This document shows positions 57,776 to 64,000 of a stretch of DNA of 64,000 nt, piece after piece. A program made the position numbers and the translations under genes. Numbering within the stretch: position 1 is the first letter of the stretch; each line of letters starts with the position of its first letter. The DNA is from Chelonoidis abingdonii (lineage: Eukaryota; Chordata; Testudines; Testudinidae), in contig NC_133770.1 in the NCBI RefSeq assembly GCF_003597395.2, forward strand, positions 293,453,686-293,517,685, read 5' to 3'. A model generated the notes under the pieces. The model was not told the DNA's origin and did not search any database. It saw only the letters and a list, made by a program, of their open reading frames with translations.

Positions 57776-58551
57776 TGTGGTGGGGTGGGAGAAGAAGGGG
57801 TTAAAAGCAGCACAAGGGAGGCTGTGCAGAACCCACTAACAAGGAAAGGGTTTATTGAGCCCATCAATAGGGGGAAGGCTTGCTGGAGCAGCCAGTCAGG
57901 GCCGGCAAGGGCCATATATAAAGGGCTGCTCAGCAGAGCACAGGGGAGTCTCTCCTTGGAAGGCAAGGGAGGAGGACTGGCTGCCTGAAGAAGTGCCATT
58001 GCTAGAGCAGTGCTGGGTAGGGGTAACAAAGGGTGAGCTGCTGGCTGACCACTACCAGGCTGGGGCTTTGCTACCAGAGCTGAGCGGGTGCTAGGACTAT
58101 GGGAGAAGTGGCCCAGGGAAAATAAGTAGTAAGCTGGAGGAGGGAAGTAGGTGGCTACTGGCTATAGGGTCCCTTGGCTGGGAACCAGAGTAGTGGATGG
58201 GCCTGGGTGTCCCATCCTCCACTTGCCAATGAGAAGAGTGGCTAGTATCCAGACTGTAGTTTGCTCCTGAGGCGAGGGGGTGGATCTTGAACTGCAGTTG
58301 GCTGCTGAGGCAAGTGGTGGAACTAAGGACTGTCCTTCCCCTGGAACAGGGGGAGAAAGCAGAGTGGGGCACAGCTGGAGGGCTGTGCCCAGAAGATGCT
58401 GTGGTCTGGAGAGCAAAGTGGGTCCAAAGAGTGGAGACAGCAGTGATGGCAGGTGTGACACCACTAACTGAAGGTGGACTGGAAGGGCTGAGACCTAATT
58501 CCCAAGATGGCCAGCAGGAGGCATTGCAGTGGTGAGTTGTGCCTCGTGACA
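57776..58551 (+). mobile_element. Probable solo LTR
   Basis: Starts TGTGGTGGGG and ends CCTCGTGACA, with a TATA box (TATATAAA) at 57915-57922 in plus orientation. The flanking pentamers are agtag and ggtaa, which match at only three of five positions, so the insertion is old or the limits are slightly off. The 776-bp span is a plausible LTR length. No internal genes. Confidence 0.6.
57915..57922 (+). promoter_or_regulatory. TATA box of the probable LTR
   Basis: TATATAAA about 140 bases into the LTR, followed by a GC-richer stretch as in other LTRs here. Confidence 0.5.
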
Positions 58552-58781
58552 GGTAATAAGTCCCATCATAACTTCTATTGTGTGATTCTCTCTTCCTGTT
58601 TCCTGGTGGAACTCTGCCTGGAGACCTTCAAACAAAATGGAAATGTTTGGTTCTACATGGTGTACTATGAGTGTTGTATTATTAAAGAGAGATCAAGGAA
58701 ATGCACCTTACACTTGGAATGGAAAGAGGTAAGGTGTATGGTGGCTCCTGGATTCTGTGGGAGTTTGTTCCACTATCTCTA
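58552..58781. other. Short apparently unique sequence
   Basis: No feature recognised. Confidence 0.4.
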
Positions 58782-58789
58782 GGGCCCTA

Positions 58790-59359
58790 CCAAATTCATG
58801 GTCCATTTTGGTCAATTTCATGGTCATAGGATTTTAAAAATAAATGTCATGATTTCATCTATTTAAATCTGAAATTTCATAGTGTTATAACTGTAGGAGT
58901 CCTGACCCAAAAAGGAGTTGTGGGAGGCTCACAAGGTTATTGTAGGGGGGCTTGCAGAACTGCTAGCCTTACCTCCGCACTGCTGCAGGTGGCAGTACTA
59001 CCTTCAGAGCTGGGCAGCTGGAGAGCAGCAGCTACTGGTTGGGATCCCAGCTCTGAAGGCAGACATGCTGCTAGCAGCCACTTACCCTTCTGCGCTGCTG
59101 CCTGCCTGTCCAACAGCTGCCGCTCTCTGGCAACCCAGCTCTGAATGCAGCCCAGAAGTAAAGGTGGCAATACCAGGACCCCCTAAAATAACCTTGCAAC
59201 TTCCTTTTTGGGTCAGAACCCCCATTAGAGAAACACTGATCTTTGCTGTCAAATCTGTATACTATAGGGTAAAGCACACAAGACCAGACTTTACTGGGGG
59301 AGACCAGATTTCATGGTCCTTGACACGTTTTTCATGGCTGTGAATTTGGTAGGCCCCTA
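58790..59359 (+). mobile_element. hAT-type MITE, family B, complete
   Basis: Left end TAGGGCCCTACCAAATTCA; reversed right end TAGGGGCCTACCAAATTCA (18 of 19 identical). A perfect 8-bp duplication ACTATCTC lies at 58782-58789 and 59360-59367. Length is 570 bp. The interior is palindromic in style (gctgcaggtggcagtac ... ) and non-coding. A truncated relative lies at 35065-35470. Confidence 0.95.
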
Positions 59360-59399
59360 ACTATCTCAGACAAGCACTGCAAAGCTCTGCCTCCTGCCA

Positions 59400-59600
59400 T
59401 ACGGTCTTGAGAAAGGAAGGATGGGCCACTGGCTAGAGCATTTTAGCCTATGATATGGGACACCTGCATTTGAGCAATTGCTCCACCATACGTCCTTTGT
59501 GATCTTGGGTGACTCCCTTAGCCTTGCTATGTCTCCACTCCCATCTGTAAAATGGGGATAATATCAGTGCCCCCACCATAAGACAGAACATTTCATTGTG
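59400..59600 (+). mobile_element. MIR (CORE-SINE)
   Basis: ccactggctagagcattttagcc, gatcttgggtgactcccttagcc and ccatctgtaaaatggggataat run in MIR order. Confidence 0.82.
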
Positions 59601-61014
59601 CATAAGGAGGGGAGTGGTTAACTATAAATTTTTCCAAAGCTATAGGTGACTTTTCCTGGGCTAGATCTTGAAGATCAGGACTGATATTCTGCACTTGATG
59701 CAATATACTAGTGGGGAGCCTACTGGCTTTCTTCAGAGTATAGCGCTCAGAATCCACTGAGTGGAGATTCAGGTGGTCTACACCTCTGGAAAATCAGAGT
59801 TAGAGTGTACTGGGGGGGCTAAGCAATTCAGGCTGCACAAATCTACTCCCTTGGTAATCCCTGTACTTAAGCTAAGGAGCTGTAAGCTGTGGTGTCTTTC
59901 AAAGAAAGCAAATTTATTCTTTTTGCCAACCCTGCACTGGGGTCTGTCTGTACTATACTTTGAGGCAAAAAAATAATCATACTCATGAAGGTGACTGTCA
60001 CAGGGCCATAGCCCTTTCCTCTGTCACATTTCCCCTGCCTCCCCCGCAGTGGTTTATCACATTTGCAGGTAATCATTTTCCCAGGAACTCTTGCTGCAGA
60101 TGCAGTACACTAGTCTTGTCACAGCTTAATACCAAAGTGCTTTTGAGACAGGGTGGCCAACAAGGGGAAACTGTGCAATCCTCAAATGATGCTTCAGATT
60201 CCATCTTACTGGCTTCTAAAAGCAAAGTTTTGTTTCGTTTCTTGGTGGAAAATTCTGAGGAGCGTCAGATCTTTCCTGCTGCTGCTCTCTTCTTGCCATC
60301 CTCATTATGATTCATCCAACGAAGCATTGTCTCAGCATGCCCCCCAAACAAGCAAAAGGCCCCCTCCTCCTGAGTGTGACCTCAGTCTGCCTCTTCCCAG
60401 CAGGAATTTAGCCCATTCATCTCTCCCCACATGTGCCTCCTCCTTGTAGAGCTTTTGTGTGGGTTAGTCAATGGCCAGTTGTTCACCATAGAAAAGGCAA
60501 TGTGCAGCTCCTCTGTGATTTACCCACTGTCTCCTAAGACCATTATAAAATACATTTTCTACTCAGAATGTATTTCCAGAGATTTTTTTTACAGCTGAAA
60601 TCAACACAAACAAGTTTTATGCACCAGGAGAAAGTTTCATTAGAAAAGATTTAAGATTGCAAGTGTTGATAGTCCAGCTGATGCCCCACAACACTATTGC
60701 AATGTTTAGATTTTATACAAGATATAGAATTTTTGTAAACTATACACTCACTGGAAATGACTAGCTAAGAGATCCAGCTATTTCCTGACTACTGGGGAAT
60801 CCTCCTTTGGAGTGGAGGAGCAGGGAGGGAGCCTGCGCTAGCTGAGTGGGGATGCACCAGTATTACCAACGCTTTCTGAAGTTGTCACCAGTCTCATGAA
60901 GTTGGTGTTTTTTCTTATGTAACCCTTCTGCTCTTCTGAGTTGGCAGCAACGAGGGCCAGGTTCAGTATCCAGGGGTTCTGTTTCAATAACACAATGCAA
61001 AACCAGCTCGAGCC
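59601..61014. other. Apparently unique sequence
   Basis: No gene recognised over 1.4 kb; open frames are short and without similarity. Confidence 0.4.
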
Positions 61015-61687
61015 CTCACCCAGTGACCTGGGACAATTACATACCACCACCCCGGGCACCTCTAGGAGGCAGTACTTCCCCACTCGCAAGCACGGAGTCC
61101 GAGTGTAGCAAAATCCTTTTAATAAAGAAGGGAAACAATGCAGCATCACATTGGAGAAACACCACCAACAGAATTATAACACAAACCCTAAGCAAAAACC
61201 CCACCTCCAAGTACATATGGCAATGTCCTTTCCCCCTTAGGGTCTTAAGTCCAATCACCCCAAAGTCCAACAAACCAAAAGTCTCTGTTTCAGGTTAGTG
61301 CCACCCCAGAGTTCAAAAGTTTATTTGCAGAGTTCCCCCCCACCCCCAGCCTGGATGGAAAAGGGGGGGCATACACAGGGTGTTGAGGGGCACCTTACAT
61401 GGGCCAGGGGGCCAACTGCTCCACCTCTCCATGGAGTTGTGCTGCAGCCTTCACCACAACCAGCTCTACTCCACCAACTGTGCCACTCCTCCAGCCGACC
61501 CATGAGCTGCTCCCGCAAACTGCTTCACTCCGCTCACTGTTCCGTGGGCTGCTCCAACGTGCTGCAAACTGCTCCGCTCTGCCAGCCGCTTAGCAATAGA
61601 TCTTCAGGCTCCCCCACTAGTTAACACAGCACTCAGTGATCTCAGCTCAGTAAGCTTAGATCTTTTAGTGATTTCAGCTCTTAGTGA
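61015..61687 (-). mobile_element. Reversed LTR (endogenous retrovirus-like), cut by the gap
   Basis: The block cactcgcaagcacggagtccg, followed by tccttttaataaagaaggg (minus-strand poly(A) signal region) and repeated 'ctgctcc' phrases (61500-61590), belongs to a high-copy turtle LTR. The right end runs into the N gap. No viral coding sequence is visible. Confidence 0.55.
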
Positions 61688-61712
61688 NNNNNNNNNNNNN
61701 NNNNNNNNNNNN
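61688..61712. other. Assembly gap (25 N)
   Basis: Exactly 25 undetermined bases, a placeholder size. Any open frame spanning it is meaningless. Confidence 0.99.
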
Positions 61713-63330
61713 CCGAGGTTGAGCCACTGACGGGACCTTGGGCCTGGTTGGTATGCCCCGCCCATAGTGTCAGAAGGACCGTGATGAGGCCCTTGTTCAT
61801 GGCCTTGTCTCTCCGGAATAGTGGCTGGGACGTCTTGAGTCAGCCTCTGCGACTGTATAATGCACTTCCAGCCTGAGACGATACTGAAGTGTGTCTCGAA
61901 GCCACAGTGGCGAGAGGCCCTGTGAGGCGGCACTTGTTCTGGATGCTCATTCCCAGCGGGTACTTGGGGCATATTGCAGTGCGCGATCGGACCGGGGCCT
62001 TTTACCGTAACGGTGCCGGAGGTCAACCGGGTCTCGAGCCCGTTGCCTGGAGCGACTGCGGGTACAACCGGTAGAGATCGGTTGCCGAAGAGGCGTCGAA
62101 GTACTGGGGAGTATCTGTCGGGTGGCATGATTGCTGAGCGGCGCCGCAGTGCGCACGAGGGTACCCGATGAAAGCGGTGCAGGCATGAGCAGCGCGGGAT
62201 GGGAGTGACTGATTTGAAGAGCATTCTGCACGGGAACGCGATCTGGAACGACGTCTCTTGCTGGGGTCGAACGGAGGCTTACCGAGGCCGGCTTAGCGAT
62301 GGATTGAATAACCCGCACGCGTTGTTGCTGGGAGTGAGGCACATCAGCTCTGTCATCGAAATGAGTTCCCTTGCCGTAGAGAGGATCTCACGGCGATAGA
62401 AGAAGGGAACAGCTCAACCCACAGCGGAGACGGGAGCTGGTCCGGCACCGGACTACGCTTTGGGACCGGAATCAACGGCTGTCCCAGGTGGAGCAGCTAT
62501 CTGCGTGCCGCAGCGGAGACGTGGTGCCGAGTGGAAGATGGTGCCCATGTGACTCGTCTTCGACGAGTCTTTTCTGGGAGGCTGAAGTTGTAGCAGCATG
62601 CGCTTATCCCAGTCGAGGAAAGGGAGGGTGCAGAGAGCCGGATGCCAGTAAAAGGTCGGAATGAGGTCCTTCTCAGTACGGAGCGAATGCGGGTGCGAAA
62701 GGTTGTGTCCTTACCGGAGCGTCTGATGGCGACTCAGTACTGTTAATGCTGCAGGCTAAGTGCCGACTCCTGAGAGAGCTGGCTTCAGTCGAAAGTATCC
62801 TGTCTTCTATCGTCTTTGTTTAAATGACTGCAAATGCGGACTTGTCACAAGGTGGGGATTCCCTAGGCACTTCGGCATGGAGTTCATGGGGGATCCTATT
62901 GGCATCGGCTTCTGGCGCCAAGCATGGTTGAATCCCAGTGCTTTGGGCATGGCGCACACGAGGTGGAGGAGAAGGGGTTATCCCTATCCCCTTTCAACTA
63001 TGTATCAATATCTAAAACTAAGTACTAATACTAGATTAAACACAAAAACTCAAAACTTATTACACGTGAGGAGCGAGAGAACTACGAGTACTAGGGATGT
63101 GGAGGTCGCAAGGCCCGGTCCAAGTTCAATGACCAAACACGGGCAAGAGAAGGAATGATGATGGGCGGTTGGGCCGGCGGAGGCGGTATATGTTCAGGGC
63201 ACCATAGTGGCGCCACCAGGGGTCGCCAGCTTGGCCAACTGGTGTTCAGGGTCAAATTTCGTCATGAAGTTGCACGCGGAACTGCGGCCGGCCTATTGGA
63301 AGGATATGAGCAAGCACTCTAGAAGGAAGG
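61713..63330 (-). pseudogene. CpG-rich block, possibly DIRS-like ORF1 relic
   Basis: This block has many CG dinucleotides, unlike the AT-rich DNA elsewhere. On the minus strand, fragments are Arg/Ser-rich (RSRSRQRARDP, near 62045-62080) and Pro/Gly/Gln-rich near the gap (about 61720-61800), which recalls the gag-like ORF1 of vertebrate DIRS elements. The reading frame changes often, and no recombinase or reverse transcriptase is readable. The right part (62820-63330) is unclassified. I hold this assignment loosely; an unrelated GC-rich repeat or a poorly read sequence is equally possible. Confidence 0.3.
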
Positions 63331-64000
63331 ATGAGATCCACCACTCCTAGGTTTCACCTAGCTGTTTACCACCCTCTGAGTTGAAAAGTTTTTTCCGTTA
63401 TATCAACCTAAACCTCCGCTGCTTGCAACTTGAGAACCCTTACTCCTTGTTCTGTTCAATTCAAGGTACCACTGAGAACAGTCTAGATCATCCTCTTTGG
63501 ACCCCATTTCAGTAGTTGAAAGCACCTGTCAATCTCCCCATTCTTCTCTCTGCAGACTGAAATCCCAGTTCCTCAGCCTCTCCTCATAAGTCATGTGCTC
63601 CAGCCCCCTAATCATTTTTCTTGCCTCCGCTGGACTCTTTCCAATTTTTCCACACATTCTTGTAGTGTGGGCCAAAACTGGACACAGTTACTCCAGATGA
63701 AGGCCTCACCAACGTTGAATAGAGGAGGAATGATCACATCCCACGATCTGCTGGCAATGCCCCTACTTATACAGCCCAAATGCCGTTAGCCTTCTTGGCA
63801 ACAAGGACACACTGTTGACTCATATCCAACTTCTCGTCACTGTAACCCCTAGGTCCTTTTCTGCAGAACTCCTGCCTCGCCATTCGGTCCCTAGTCTGTA
63901 ACAGTGCATGGGATTCTTCCATCCTAAGTGCAGGACTCGCACTGGTCCTTGTTGAACCTCATCAGGTTTCTTTTGGCCCAGTCCCTCTAAATTTGTCTAG
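63331..64000 (-). mobile_element. CR1 LINE, reversed, running off the window
   Basis: Phrases such as ctcctcataagtcatgtgctcc, ctggactctttccaatttttcc, gccgttagccttcttggcaac and aggtccttttctgcagaact are the reversed 3' half of a common turtle CR1. Compared with the family as I remember it, substitutions are few but many single-base losses occur in base runs. It continues past 64000. Confidence 0.88.

Noticed and set aside
57771..58556. A perfect duplication around the 57776-58551 LTR
   Set aside because: agtag and ggtaa differ at two of five positions; LTR status rests on the TG...CA ends and TATA box only.
61604..62224. 206-codon minus-strand frame
   Set aside because: It spans the 25-N gap, so its continuity is artificial.
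1..64000. CRISPR arrays, bacterial operons, phage or plasmid origins
   Set aside because: No regularly spaced direct repeats with unique spacers, no dense same-strand coding, and abundant vertebrate-specific repeats.

Overview
The window is vertebrate nuclear DNA, almost certainly from a turtle (Testudines). The pointers are a tRNA-derived SINE with a CR1-like tail of the kind seen in turtles (39850 and 42698), many CR1 LINE pieces, ancient MIR/CORE SINEs, Tx1-like, Penelope-like, hAT and Harbinger relics, and abundant solo LTRs. These families were recognised from memory; no database search was run. I found no convincing host protein-coding gene, rRNA, functional tRNA gene or CRISPR array. 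The window reads as intergenic or deep intronic sequence built from layered transposable elements.

Layout. 1-1186: 3' end of a CR1 LINE and a reversed LTR. 2713-7737: a complete but decayed hAT transposon (transposase on the minus strand). It was entered by a retroviral-type element that left a solo LTR, and the LTR was then hit by a small hAT MITE. All three levels keep perfect target-site duplications. 8404-9125 is an LTR-like module, followed at 9171-17780 by a nearly full-length, GC-rich Tx1-like non-LTR retrotransposon flanked by (TA)n. Its ORF1 has a zinc knuckle; its ORF2 has endonuclease and reverse transcriptase domains. 18799-21856 is a PIF/Harbinger element with later insertions. 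22-32 kb holds MITEs, LTR pieces and apparently unique AT-rich DNA. 32.9-34.3 kb has a hAT MITE with a near-perfect duplication and a Penelope-like fragment.

35-45 kb contains more MITEs, one speculative exon-like block (35757-35851), two SINEs in opposite orientation, and a 1-kb solo LTR with a perfect 5-bp duplication (43486-44487). 45-59 kb is mostly apparently unique sequence with MIRs, an LTR and three well-bounded MITEs. A 25-N gap lies at 61688-61712. To its right are a CpG-rich block that may be DIRS-like, and a CR1 copy whose differences from the remembered consensus are mainly shortened base runs, suggesting poorly polished sequence.

The coding relics do not form an operon or pathway. 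Each belonged to a selfish element, and all carry frameshifts or stops. The non-autonomous hAT elements share terminal sequence style and 8-bp duplications with the autonomous hAT relic, so a transposase of that general class could have moved them. The strongest observations are structural: exact duplications that allow insertions to be ordered in time, and the microsatellite-bracketed LINE. I saw no evidence for a new host system.
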